Assembly: GCF_037113415.1 (NCBI RefSeq)
Contig: NZ_CP146608.1
Location: forward strand, 1,694,501-1,758,500
DNA: 64,000 bases
Origin: Devosia sp. XK-2
GTDB taxonomy: Bacteria; Pseudomonadota; Alphaproteobacteria; Rhizobiales; Devosiaceae
Direction of reading: 5' to 3'
Under the pieces are notes generated by a model that was not told the origin of the DNA, made no database searches, and saw nothing but the letters and a program-made list of their open reading frames with translations. Positions 57,161 to 64,000 of the stretch are shown here, piece after piece. A program made the position numbers and the translations under genes. How positions within the stretch are numbered: the stretch's first letter is position 1; the number at the start of each line of letters is the position of its first letter.

Positions 57161-57756
57161 CGACAAAGAAGCGCGTTGCCATTCTGATTTCCGGGCGCGG
57201 CTCCAACATGGCTGCCTTGATAGAGGCCGCCAAGGCTTCCGACTATCCCGCGGAAATTGTAGGCGTTTTTTCCAACAAGGATGCGGCACCCGGACTGGAC
57301 TTTGCCCGCGCGCGGGGGATCGCGGTGGCGAGCCTGTCGCACAAGAATTTTGCCTCCCGCGAGCTGTTCGATGCCGAGGTCGAACGTATTCTTCAAACCT
57401 GGAATGCGGACTTTGTGTGCCTAGCCGGCTATATGCGCATTTTCAGCAATGCCTTTGCCGAGCGCTGGACCGGGCGGATGCTGAATATCCACCCGTCCCT
57501 ATTGCCCAGGCACAAAGGATTGCACCCGCAGCAGCAGGCGCTTGATGCCGGGGATAGCGAAAGCGGTTGCACCGTCCATTGGGTGACGCCTGAACTCGAC
57601 GCCGGGCCCACGATCCTGCAGCGTCGGGTGCCGATCCTCCCTGGCGATACGGCCGACACCCTGGCTGAACGTATCCTTGTCGAAGAGCATATCGCCTACC
57701 CGCAGGCACTGGCGATGCTGGCGCGCGGCGAAGTGGCGCTGGATCGCTCTATCTAG
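57157..57756 (+). CDS. purN: Phosphoribosylglycinamide formyltransferase
   Basis: This enzyme (199 aa) transfers a formyl group from 10-formyl-THF to GAR. The N-terminal [12 protein letters not shown] and the active-site segment [16 protein letters not shown] (catalytic Asn and His) are present. The catalytic Asp follows in [10 protein letters not shown]. It uses a GTG start inside the purM stop. It overlaps the convergent membrane protein gene by 8 bp. Confidence 0.96.
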   Translation: MTTKKRVAILISGRGSNMAALIEAAKASDYPAEIVGVFSNKDAAPGLDFARARGIAVASLSHKNFASRELFDAEVERILQTWNADFVCLAGYMRIFSNAFAERWTGRMLNIHPSLLPRHKGLHPQQQALDAGDSESGCTVHWVTPELDAGPTILQRRVPILPGDTADTLAERILVEEHIAYPQALAMLARGEVALDRSI

Positions 57757-58249
57757 GAGCGATCACGGCGGCCCTGCGGGACTGACGACGCAGCGCAAAG
57801 ATCTGGGCTGTCAGCCCAAGGACGAATGCCAGCAACAAGGCGCCATGGCTGCCCAGCACTATCGGCGACGCCGGGCTCGGCGCAAATGGCGCTCCGTCCG
57901 GCACCCGGGTAAGTGTTTCTGTCACCGTCGGCAACAGAAGCAGTAAAACGCTGAAACTGAGGCTCGTGGTCTCGATATAGCGCCGCAGCCCGCCGAGAAA
58001 TGTGAGCCGGTCAACCACATATCCGACGAAAATCACGATCAGCGTCAGTCCGCCAATGGCGTAACTCACCGGCTGTTTGGCGACCAGAAACGCGGTGACG
58101 CCCCCAAGCACCATCGAAAGCAGATAGATAGTCCCGGGCGCCGATCGCGGGACGATGCGGCCGTGCCGCGCCAGCATATAAATGGCCACTACGAGGGCCG
58201 GAAGGCTGCCAAGCGTGTGCAGCCAGCCAATTGGAGAAATACCGAACAT
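57749..58249 (-). CDS. Four-helix membrane protein, putative TetR target
   Basis: The protein (166 aa) is unrecognised. Four or five hydrophobic segments are visible, with a loop HGRIVPRSAPGTIYLLS that is common in DUF2306-like membrane proteins, though I do not assign a family. ATG 58249 is preferred because AGAGGA lies six bases before it. The TetR gene is immediately upstream in the same direction. A dyad matching the site before the TetR gene lies about 50 bp upstream of this start, so it is probably the regulated target. Confidence 0.7.
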   Translation of the reverse strand: MFGISPIGWLHTLGSLPALVVAIYMLARHGRIVPRSAPGTIYLLSMVLGGVTAFLVAKQPVSYAIGGLTLIVIFVGYVVDRLTFLGGLRRYIETTSLSFSVLLLLLPTVTETLTRVPDGAPFAPSPASPIVLGSHGALLLAFVLGLTAQIFALRRQSRRAAVIAPR

Positions 58250-58297
58250 ATTCAATCCTCTTTGAACCACCGGCATGGCCAGTGCATTGGTTTATAT

Positions 58298-58311
58298 CTA
58301 CTAGTTGGTAG
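58298..58311. promoter_or_regulatory. Candidate TetR operator, site 2
   Basis: CTACTAGTTGGTAG matches site 1 (CTACTAGTAGGTAG on the other strand) at 13 of 14 positions. It lies 49 bp before the start of the membrane protein gene. Confidence 0.55.
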
Positions 58312-58387
58312 GCACGAACGGTGTGCGTCACCCGCCGCCAGTACAGCGACGCATCGGCGCCGCTTTGCTTCGAGATACAGCTATCCT

Positions 58388-58978
58388 CTATGAAGGGCCT
58401 TTAAGTGTCATGCGCTCGACTAAAGGACCAATGATCTTTTCGAAGAGGTCCCCGTCGGCATGCGCCCTGGCGGACATCATCGCACCATGGACGGTGGCTA
58501 CGAATAGTTCGGCTTCCGCCTTGGGTTCCCCGGCAAGCCGGAACCGCCCGCTCGCCTCCCCTTCGGCAAGTACTGTGGCCAACCATACGGACAGCGTACG
58601 AAAATGCGCACGCACCTCTATTGCGACAATGTCGGGAATGGCGGGCATCTGACTTGCCAATAAAGCACAGACACAAAAAGGTTCGGTACCGGAGCTGATA
58701 CAGGTCTGCCAATAGGCGACATAGGCCCTGAGCCTGGCCCCGGGATCGGCAATTGTCCGGTCCAACTGCGCCAAGCCCGCGGCTGCATCCTGCCGGTACT
58801 GGTTCACCAGAACCCGAACCAGCTCTGCTTTGGTGGGAAAGTGGTGATGAATGCTGGCTTTGCGTATGCCCACCAGGTCAGAAATGTCCGCATAGCTAAA
58901 GCCATGATAGCCCCCGGCCAAAATCAGGGGCTTGGCGTGCAACAAAATTTCCTGAGCGGTATTCGATAGCGTATTCAT
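58388..58978 (-). CDS. TetR-family transcriptional regulator
   Basis: The protein (196 aa) has an N-terminal helix-turn-helix (YADISDLVGIRKASIHHHFPTKAEL) and an all-helical ligand domain with a CVCALLASQMP stretch, as in the AcuR/NemR-like branch. That motif has two Cys and may sense an electrophile. ATG 58978 is chosen because the upstream 16 codons cover the operator-like palindrome CCTACTAGTAGG. It probably represses itself and the membrane gene downstream. Confidence 0.85.
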   Translation of the reverse strand: MNTLSNTAQEILLHAKPLILAGGYHGFSYADISDLVGIRKASIHHHFPTKAELVRVLVNQYRQDAAAGLAQLDRTIADPGARLRAYVAYWQTCISSGTEPFCVCALLASQMPAIPDIVAIEVRAHFRTLSVWLATVLAEGEASGRFRLAGEPKAEAELFVATVHGAMMSARAHADGDLFEKIIGPLVERMTLKGPS

Positions 58979-58988
58979 TAGCGTGTAT

Positions 58989-59002
58989 CTACCTACTAGT
59001 AG
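58989..59002. promoter_or_regulatory. Candidate TetR operator, site 1
   Basis: On the minus strand, CTACTAGTAGGTAG includes the perfect palindrome CCTACTAGTAGG and lies 11 bp upstream of the TetR start codon. The closely matching site 2 precedes the next gene. Confidence 0.6.
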
Positions 59003-59115
59003 GATGCAAGTCAACCAAGCCATCACAACAATTGATGGCGCCTATCGTCAAAATCGGTTCGACCTTTGTTCTCATGAGGCGTAGCGTGCCCGCTGCCTGA
59101 ATGAGGGGAAATGAC

Positions 59116-60006
59116 ATGAGTCTGCGCGATTGGTTCTGGATCATCCTTCTGGGCGCCATCTGGGGGTGTTCCTTTGTCTTTAACGCCCTGCTCATCCGTG
59201 AACTCGGCCCGCTCTGGGTAACCACTTTGCGTGTTGGCATCGGCGCCTTGGGCTGCTGGGCCGTATTGATTGCATTGCGCAAGCCCGTTCCGCGCGATCC
59301 CGCACTCTGGCTGCAGCTTGGCGCGCTTGGCGTCATCGCCTATGCCATACCCTTCGCCCTGTTCCCCCTCGCCCAAGCCCATCTGGCCAGTGGCATTGCG
59401 GCCATTATCAATGCGCTGACACCCATGGTCACGGCGGTCATTTCTCACTTCTGGATTGGTGGCGAGAAGGCCACGCGGATGAAATTCACCGGCGTCGCCA
59501 TCGGCTTTGTCGGGGCGGCCATCCTGGTCTCGCCAGCTCTGTCCGAAGGTGGTGATTCCCACCTCTGGGCCGTCGCCGCCTGCCTTGGCGCGACCCTTTG
59601 CTACGGGCTCTCGCTCAATATTACCCGCAGCTACAAGCACATCGAACCAACGGCATTCGCTTCGATCGCCCTGACCGGCGCAGCCATTGTAGCCACCCCC
59701 GTGGCCTTCCTGGCCGAAGGCGTGCCGCACATGACACAGCCGACCACTTGGGGAGCCGCCCTGGCCATTGGCCTGCTCTCGACGGCGTTCACCTTCCAGA
59801 TCATGTACCGCATCCTGCCGCGTGTTGGTGCCACCAACTTCGCGACCACCACCTTCATCGCCCCGATTTCGGCATTGATTATTGGCGTCACTGTGCTGGG
59901 CGAGACCATCCTGCCCATTCAGCTCCTGGGCATGCTGGTCATCTTTTTCGGCCTTTTGTTCATTGACGGCCGCATTCGACAGGTCTGGCGCCGCGTTCCG
60001 GCATAG
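59116..60006 (+). CDS. EamA/DMT-superfamily transporter
   Basis: This inner-membrane exporter-type protein (296 aa) has about ten helices and two EamA repeats (first near 10-135, second near 150-290). Landmarks are GAIWGCSFVF, RVGIGALG and a repeated ALTPMVTAVI/FIAPISALII pattern at the ends of the repeats. The substrate is unknown; many members export amino acids, purines or sugars. ATG 59116 follows GAGGGGAAATGAC. Confidence 0.88.
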   Translation: MSLRDWFWIILLGAIWGCSFVFNALLIRELGPLWVTTLRVGIGALGCWAVLIALRKPVPRDPALWLQLGALGVIAYAIPFALFPLAQAHLASGIAAIINALTPMVTAVISHFWIGGEKATRMKFTGVAIGFVGAAILVSPALSEGGDSHLWAVAACLGATLCYGLSLNITRSYKHIEPTAFASIALTGAAIVATPVAFLAEGVPHMTQPTTWGAALAIGLLSTAFTFQIMYRILPRVGATNFATTTFIAPISALIIGVTVLGETILPIQLLGMLVIFFGLLFIDGRIRQVWRRVPA

Positions 60007-60056
60007 GGCGGGAACTCACCTGCCCGGCCAGCGTTTGTCGGGCAGGAGGCGCCGAC

Positions 60057-60227
60057 ATGCCAGAGCCCAGACCCGATATCGATCCACGGCCAATTCCCGA
60101 AATTGTGCCCCAACCCGAGCCACCCCAGCCCCAACCGGTCGACCCGGTGCCGCCCGGGCCGAGCGAAGTCCCCCCACCGGAGCAGCCGATAGAAGACCCA
60201 ACGCCCACGCCCCCTTCGGAAGTGTAG
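60057..60227 (+). CDS. Proline-rich microprotein
   Basis: This 56-residue, highly Pro-rich (about 40%) and acidic protein starts MPEPRPDIDPRPIPEI. GGAGG lies seven bases before ATG 60057, and the gene follows the EamA stop by 50 bp. There is no signal peptide or helix, and it is probably disordered. Short proteins with this PEP/DP pattern are frequent in Hyphomicrobiales. It was recognised from composition and the strong ribosome binding site. Function is unknown. Confidence 0.6.
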   Translation: MPEPRPDIDPRPIPEIVPQPEPPQPQPVDPVPPGPSEVPPPEQPIEDPTPTPPSEV

Positions 60228-60231
60228 CGGC

Positions 60232-60267
60232 AACAAAAACCCGGCCACAGCAGATGCCGAAGCCGGG
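60232..60267 (-). terminator. Intrinsic terminator of gatB
   Basis: The minus-strand stem CCCGGC/GCCGGG (60267-60262 with 60245-60240) is followed by GTTTTTG. It lies about 27 bp after the gatB stop and just after the convergent Pro-rich gene. Confidence 0.8.
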
Positions 60268-60293
60268 CGAGATGGTCATTTGTGCGGTTGCGT

Positions 60294-61793
60294 CTACTCG
60301 ATCCCGAGCTTTTGCTTCATCAGCTCATTAAGCGCCTGCGGATTGGCCTTGCCGCCGGACGCCTTCATCGCCTGGCCGACAAACCAGCCGATCATGGTCG
60401 GTTTGGCCTTCACCTTCTCGACCTGCTCTGGGTTGGCCGCAATGATCTCATCGACGATCTTTTCGATCGCGCCAAGGTCGGTGACCTGTTTCAGGCCGCG
60501 GCGCTCCACAATGTCCGCCGGATCGCCCTCAGGTTCCTCGGCGATGAGGATCTGCAGGACGTCCTTGCCACCCTTGGATGAAATCGTGCCACTGGTAATC
60601 AGATCGACCAAACCGGCAATCTGCGCCGGCTGCAGATGGGTTTCCCACACCGCGAGCCCCTGGCTATTCGCAAAGGCCGCCACGTCGCCATTGAGAATAT
60701 TGGCCACGGCTTTGCCGTCACGCTTGGTGTCACCAAATTTCACGCAGGATTCATAATAGTCGGCCGTTTCGCGATCGAGCGTGAGCACCATGGCGTCATA
60801 GGCGGTCACGCCATATTCAGCGATGAACCGTGCCTGCTTTTCATCAGGAAGCTCCGGCAGATGCTGTGCCAGATCAGCAATAAAGGCGTCATCGAACTCG
60901 AGCGGCAGCAGGTCCGGATCGGGGAAGTAACGATAGTCGTGCGCCTCTTCCTTCGAACGCATCGAGCGCGTTTCCCCGTTCTTGGGGTCGAACAGGCGGG
61001 TTTCCTGATCGATCTCGCCGCCATCTTCCAGAATGTCGATCTGGCGACGGGCCTCATATTCGATGGCCTGGCCTGCAAAGCGGATGGAATTGACGTTCTT
61101 GATCTCGCAGCGCGTGCCGAACTCTCCGCCGGGACGGCGCACCGAGACGTTGACGTCGGCGCGCATGGAACCCTGTTCCATATTGCCGTCGCAGGTGCCC
61201 AGATAGCGCAGAATGGTCCGCAGCTTGGAAAGATAGGCTTTCGCCTCTTCCGATGAGCGCAGGTCGGGCTTGGAGACGATTTCCATCAACGCCACGCCGG
61301 ATCGGTTGAGATCCACAAAGCTCATATTGGGGTGCTGATCATGGATGGACTTGCCTGCATCCTGTTCCAGGTGCAGCCGCTCGATTCCGATCTCGATCTG
61401 CTCGCCATCGACATCGAGCAGCACTTTGCCCTCACCAACAATCGGATCCTTGAACTGCGAAATCTGATAGCCCTGCGGCAGGTCCGGATAGAAGTAGTTC
61501 TTCCGGTCAAAAACCGAGCGCTTGTTGATCTGCGCCTTGAGCCCAAGCCCGGTGCGCACAGCCTGACGCACGCATTCCTCATTGATGACCGGCAACATGC
61601 CGGGCATCGCCGCATCCACAAAACTGACATTGGCATTGGGCGGATTGCCGAAAGCCGTCGACGAGCCCGAGAATAGCTTGCTCTCGCTGGTGACCTGGGC
61701 ATGCACCTCCATGCCGATGATCACCTCCCAATCCCCGGTCGAACCGGAAATCAGGCGCTTCTTGTCGGGGGTACGGGTATCAACGATAGTCAT
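60294..61793 (-). CDS. gatB: Asp-tRNA(Asn)/Glu-tRNA(Gln) amidotransferase subunit B
   Basis: This subunit (499 aa) of GatCAB phosphorylates the misacylated tRNA and transfers ammonia, giving Gln- or Asn-tRNA. It has the catalytic domain [14 protein letters not shown] start ([18 protein letters not shown]), [25 protein letters not shown] and the C-terminal GatB/YqeY helical domain (KGGKDVLQI, about 430-499). The GatA and GatC genes are not in this window. Confidence 0.96.
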   Translation of the reverse strand: MTIVDTRTPDKKRLISGSTGDWEVIIGMEVHAQVTSESKLFSGSSTAFGNPPNANVSFVDAAMPGMLPVINEECVRQAVRTGLGLKAQINKRSVFDRKNYFYPDLPQGYQISQFKDPIVGEGKVLLDVDGEQIEIGIERLHLEQDAGKSIHDQHPNMSFVDLNRSGVALMEIVSKPDLRSSEEAKAYLSKLRTILRYLGTCDGNMEQGSMRADVNVSVRRPGGEFGTRCEIKNVNSIRFAGQAIEYEARRQIDILEDGGEIDQETRLFDPKNGETRSMRSKEEAHDYRYFPDPDLLPLEFDDAFIADLAQHLPELPDEKQARFIAEYGVTAYDAMVLTLDRETADYYESCVKFGDTKRDGKAVANILNGDVAAFANSQGLAVWETHLQPAQIAGLVDLITSGTISSKGGKDVLQILIAEEPEGDPADIVERRGLKQVTDLGAIEKIVDEIIAANPEQVEKVKAKPTMIGWFVGQAMKASGGKANPQALNELMKQKLGIE

Positions 61794-61805
61794 GTTCGGG
61801 CAGTC

Positions 61806-62306
61806 CTATACCGCTTCCCGCAAGGCTTTACGGAAGCGGACCTTGTCCAGTTCATAGTTCAGGCTGGCAGAGAACTTCATGCCACGCCAGACGGGTTCAT
61901 ACCCATGACGTTCATAGAAGCGCACCGCCCCGGCATTGCCGGTATAGGTTTCGAGCTCAGCAAAGCCAAAAGCCTGCTTGGCGATAGCCTCTTCCAGCGC
62001 TTCAAGCAAGGCCGCACCGACCCCTTGTCCCTGCGCAGACGGCGCAACCCAGAGATCGGAGATGATATTGTCCATATCCTCGCGGGCACCCCAGCCCAGA
62101 ATTTTGCCGTCTGCGCTGGCAACGATCATTGTCTCCGGCTTGTCGCGACAGAAATTCACGAACTCATCGCGCAGTTTATCCCGATCTGTACGGCCCGCAT
62201 CATCCTTCCCGAAGGCGCTATGCGTCCAGGAAGCAAAGCCAACATTCCCGAGTATTTCGGCACAGGCCGACCCGGCCGGCCCAATCAGAAGCCGTGGTTG
62301 CCTCAC
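61806..62306 (-). CDS. GNAT-family acetyltransferase
   Basis: This single-domain acetyltransferase (166 aa) has the acetyl-CoA motif WVAPSAQGQGVGAALLEAL and a GAVRFYERHGYEP end. The substrate is unknown. A GTG start at 62306 overlaps the upstream gene's TGA by four bases, so it is translated by coupling. It is paired with a second GNAT gene, but the two proteins are only distantly similar. Confidence 0.85.
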   Translation of the reverse strand: MRQPRLLIGPAGSACAEILGNVGFASWTHSAFGKDDAGRTDRDKLRDEFVNFCRDKPETMIVASADGKILGWGAREDMDNIISDLWVAPSAQGQGVGAALLEALEEAIAKQAFGFAELETYTGNAGAVRFYERHGYEPVWRGMKFSASLNYELDKVRFRKALREAV

Positions 62307-62812
62307 TCGTCCTCAATGTCCCCGTCATAGGGGTGCAGCCGCTTTTCGAGATGGACACTCATAAAAGGCGAATGTCCTTCGCGCCCATCCGGTTTCAGCG
62401 CCAGGATCCGATAGCCTTGCCGCTCGTAGAAGCGCACTGCCCGGACGTGGTCGGCGGGCGTTTCCAGGTGCACGCGTTCAGCTCCCTGGAGCTCCAGCAT
62501 CAACTCCATGCGATCAAGCAACATGGCCCCGACACCGTGACCCTGCATTTCGGGCATGACGAAAAGATAGGGAATATAGCTGCGGCCCGGGACGCGCGAG
62601 CACCAGCCCACGACGATCTCATCGAGCTCGGCCACGATGGTGTCGCGCCAACCCTGGCCCACGGCATGCGACAGCCGCCGGCGCTCGGCGTCCTGCAGGC
62701 CCGGCTTGTCGGTCAATATGGGATAGATGCCATCTTTCCAGGCACGAAAGGCGATATCTGCCAGGCGAGGCGCATCCGTCATTTCCGCTTTGCGTATCTG
62801 AATGCCTGGCAT
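62303..62812 (-). CDS. GNAT-family acetyltransferase
   Basis: The enzyme (169 aa) has motif A as LFVMPEMQGHGVGAMLLDRM and motif B as RAVRFYERQGYRI. The substrate is unknown. It starts 9 bp after the chorismate mutase stop and overlaps the next GNAT by four bases, so the three genes form an operon. Confidence 0.86.
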   Translation of the reverse strand: MPGIQIRKAEMTDAPRLADIAFRAWKDGIYPILTDKPGLQDAERRRLSHAVGQGWRDTIVAELDEIVVGWCSRVPGRSYIPYLFVMPEMQGHGVGAMLLDRMELMLELQGAERVHLETPADHVRAVRFYERQGYRILALKPDGREGHSPFMSVHLEKRLHPYDGDIEDE

Positions 62813-62821
62813 CTCCGCCTC

Positions 62822-63136
62822 CTATTTAGCGCGCTTGCGCGCCGCGATTATGCCCTTCTCGTAATTGATGTTCCAATTGATCAGGGTCCGCCAGATAAGT
62901 TCTGCCTGATCCTCATCCAGATCAAGGTCCAAACTGAGGCCGCGCACCTTGGCGACGATAGCCTCGATCCGGGCCGGATCGAATGCCTCGTGAGGGTCGG
63001 TCTTGATTTCGGCCATGCGCGTCACATAGCTGTGCCGCTCCGCGAAAAGTCCGAGCAAAGCCTGATCGATACGATCAATCTCCGCACGCACATCCTCTTT
63101 GGTTTCACATTCGCTAGGCAGTTTGACAGCGCTCAC
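62822..63136 (-). CDS. Chorismate mutase (AroQ type)
   Basis: This enzyme (104 aa) converts chorismate to prephenate for Phe/Tyr synthesis. The AroQ helical layout is visible: a first helix (VRAEIDRIDQALLGLFAERHSYV) with the usual Arg and Glu positions, a segment with ARIEAIVAKVR, and a last helix with ELIWRTLINWNINYE. It leads a three-gene minus-strand operon with two acetyltransferases. Confidence 0.88.
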   Translation of the reverse strand: MSAVKLPSECETKEDVRAEIDRIDQALLGLFAERHSYVTRMAEIKTDPHEAFDPARIEAIVAKVRGLSLDLDLDEDQAELIWRTLINWNINYEKGIIAARKRAK

Positions 63137-63281
63137 GTCCGGCCCTCAGGAAGTCGATACTGTTGCTGGTTTGCACCGCCACGCAGACGATTTCAACCCG
63201 CCCATGGCGAACGAACTGGCGGCCGGTCAGATCGACGCCTACATTCAAACCATGTCTAGCCAGTTTGAGATTGCCTGAGAC

Positions 63282-63300
63282 CCCGTCTCGTCGAGACGGG
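63282..63300. terminator. Perfect hairpin in the gap before the YjhX-like gene
   Basis: CCCGTCTC-gtc-GAGACGGG, an 8-bp stem (9 if the inner C-G pair forms) with a tiny loop and a GTAG tail. It starts 4 bp after an in-frame TGA at 63276-63278. There is no T run. Confidence 0.45.
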
Positions 63301-63386
63301 TAGAGTGAACCGACCGGCCCCTGCGCGATGCCAGCGGCCGGCACCGCTTCTTTGCGGGCTATCGCCCGCGCCCACAGGCACTTTCA

Positions 63387-63644
63387 ATGGACATTTCCCG
63401 AAACGAACAGCGGGTACTGCACGCACTGGCACAGGGCGGCCGTATCGCCGCCATCAAGGACGAACGCGGCAAGATCGTTGATTTTGAATTCTACAGCCGC
63501 GATGGCTGGCTAATGAGCGGCCTCACACCGCTCATCTTTAATAAGCTCAAGACCAAAAAAGCGATCAAGTCGCAGGGCGGCCAGCCCTATCGCATCACCA
63601 GGCGAGGGCTCGAACTGGTCAGAAGCCAGGTGGACAATCGCTGA
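63387..63644 (+). CDS. YjhX-family protein
   Basis: The protein (85 aa) matches the short YjhX/UPF0386 family. It has an N-terminal helix-turn-helix-like segment (ISRNEQRVLHALAQGG), a middle strand pair (IVDFEFYSRDGWLM) and a basic C-terminus (RITRRGLELVRSQ). In E. coli YjhX is described as a toxin opposed by YjhQ, an acetyltransferase. Here GNAT genes lie nearby on the other strand, but a functional pair is only a possibility. Many Hyphomicrobiales carry this gene alone. Confidence 0.82.
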   Translation: MDISRNEQRVLHALAQGGRIAAIKDERGKIVDFEFYSRDGWLMSGLTPLIFNKLKTKKAIKSQGGQPYRITRRGLELVRSQVDNR

Positions 63645-63684
63645 AGCCTCTGCCGTCGGGATCAGGCCACGCCGCTACCAAAAA

Positions 63685-63708
63685 ATCGCCGGGCACCTGC
63701 CCGGCGAT
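63685..63708 (-). terminator. Intrinsic terminator of the partial gene at the window end
   Basis: The stem ATCGCCGGGC/GCCCGGCGAT (10 bp, ACCT loop) is followed on the minus strand by a run of T. It lies about 28 bp after the stop of the minus-strand gene ending at 63736. Confidence 0.88.
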
Positions 63709-63735
63709 CGTTGCGTCATCAAAAGCCGAGACCAA

Positions 63736-64000
63736 TCAGTGCTTCGTCACTTCGCTCAGCGCCGCAGCAATATGCTCCCATTCCTGAGACACACTTGCGG
63801 TGGCGCGGCGCTTGCCGGCGCGGCGATACCAATAATCGGCATTGCCCATATCGGCTTCGATCCAGTGCATCAGCGCATGCACCCAATCGAACGCCTGGAC
63901 GCCTTCCATGGACTGGACAATGTTGTGCGCCTTTTCCCATTCGGGACCGACGCGCAGCTCACCCTTCTTGAGCCACCAGAGCGCCTGCAGCGGCTTGCTC
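63736..64000 (-). CDS. Conserved hypothetical protein, cut by the window end
   Basis: Only the last 87 residues are in the window; the start lies beyond 64000. The visible part has LQALWWLKKGEL, WEKAHNIVQSMEG, DWVHALMHWIEADMGNADYWYRRAGK and a basic C-terminus. This reads like a helical conserved hypothetical protein of alphaproteobacteria. No function can be given. A strong terminator follows the stop. Confidence 0.75.
   Translation of the reverse strand, partial: SKPLQALWWLKKGELRVGPEWEKAHNIVQSMEGVQAFDWVHALMHWIEADMGNADYWYRRAGKRRATASVSQEWEHIAAALSEVTKH

Overview
The window looks like a chromosomal segment of an alphaproteobacterium of the order Hyphomicrobiales (Rhizobiales), probably the Devosia group. 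This is an inference from gene order and sequence style, not a database result. The supporting signs are high GC; the run dusB-ntrB-ntrC-ntrY-ntrX-hfq-hflX-mazG with a divergent fused ispDF; a pyruvate dehydrogenase operon with an E1-beta that carries its own lipoyl domain; HdaA beside ppk-ppx; and the short palindromic intergenic repeats common in this order. No rRNA, tRNA, CRISPR array, prophage or intact insertion sequence was seen.

Layout. 0-6 kb is a metal-resistance block: a His/Met/Cys-rich exported protein, a Tat-exported multicopper oxidase, a YHS-domain copper P-type ATPase, a CDF-type exporter and a MerR regulator. Three promoters with the 19-bp spacer typical of MerR-family control can be read directly. 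Two have copper-type dyads and one has a Cd/Pb/Zn-type dyad. 6-7 kb has no recognisable gene. 7-14.7 kb holds an AraC-type regulator divergent from a five-gene polysaccharide operon (UDP-glucuronate decarboxylase, NDP-sugar 4-epimerase, membrane glycosyltransferase, UDP-glucose dehydrogenase, secreted GH26-like protein). Its enzymes would make UDP-glucuronate, UDP-xylose and possibly UDP-L-arabinose. It resembles the c-di-GMP-controlled CuxR/APS system described in Sinorhizobium meliloti and is the most interesting system in the window.

14.7-19.3 kb holds a small lipoprotein, a WYL regulator with a divergent ABM-like protein, mazG, hflX and hfq. 19.5-27.1 kb holds the two nitrogen-type two-component systems (NtrYX, NtrBC) and dusB. 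27.3-29 kb holds ispDF and a CinA C-terminal-type amidase. 29-32 kb is an accessory patch with a GNAT enzyme, two tandem Imm11/DUF1629 (orphan-immunity-like) genes and nearly 1 kb of repeat-rich non-coding DNA. 32-42 kb is a minus-strand metabolic block from ftsB through pdhA, pdhB, pdhC, lpd and lipA to a COQ10-like protein. It also contains a small membrane protein, an SGNH hydrolase and a Gfo/Idh/MocA oxidoreductase.

42-47 kb holds a divergent PRPP synthetase, a malic enzyme-phosphotransacetylase fusion and a membrane EAL phosphodiesterase. 47-56 kb holds aspS, rnd and the coupled set perM-like/hdaA/ppk/ppx. 56-64 kb holds purMN, a TetR regulator with an apparent target gene and matching operators, an EamA transporter, a proline-rich microprotein, gatB, two GNATs, a chorismate mutase, a YjhX-family protein and one CDS cut by the window end. 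Most gene functions are ordinary housekeeping. The hunting value lies in the polysaccharide operon and its regulator, the MerR-type promoters, the covarying hairpin repeats, the Imm11 pair, the degenerate NtrX ATPase site and a structured intergenic element at 15.3 kb.
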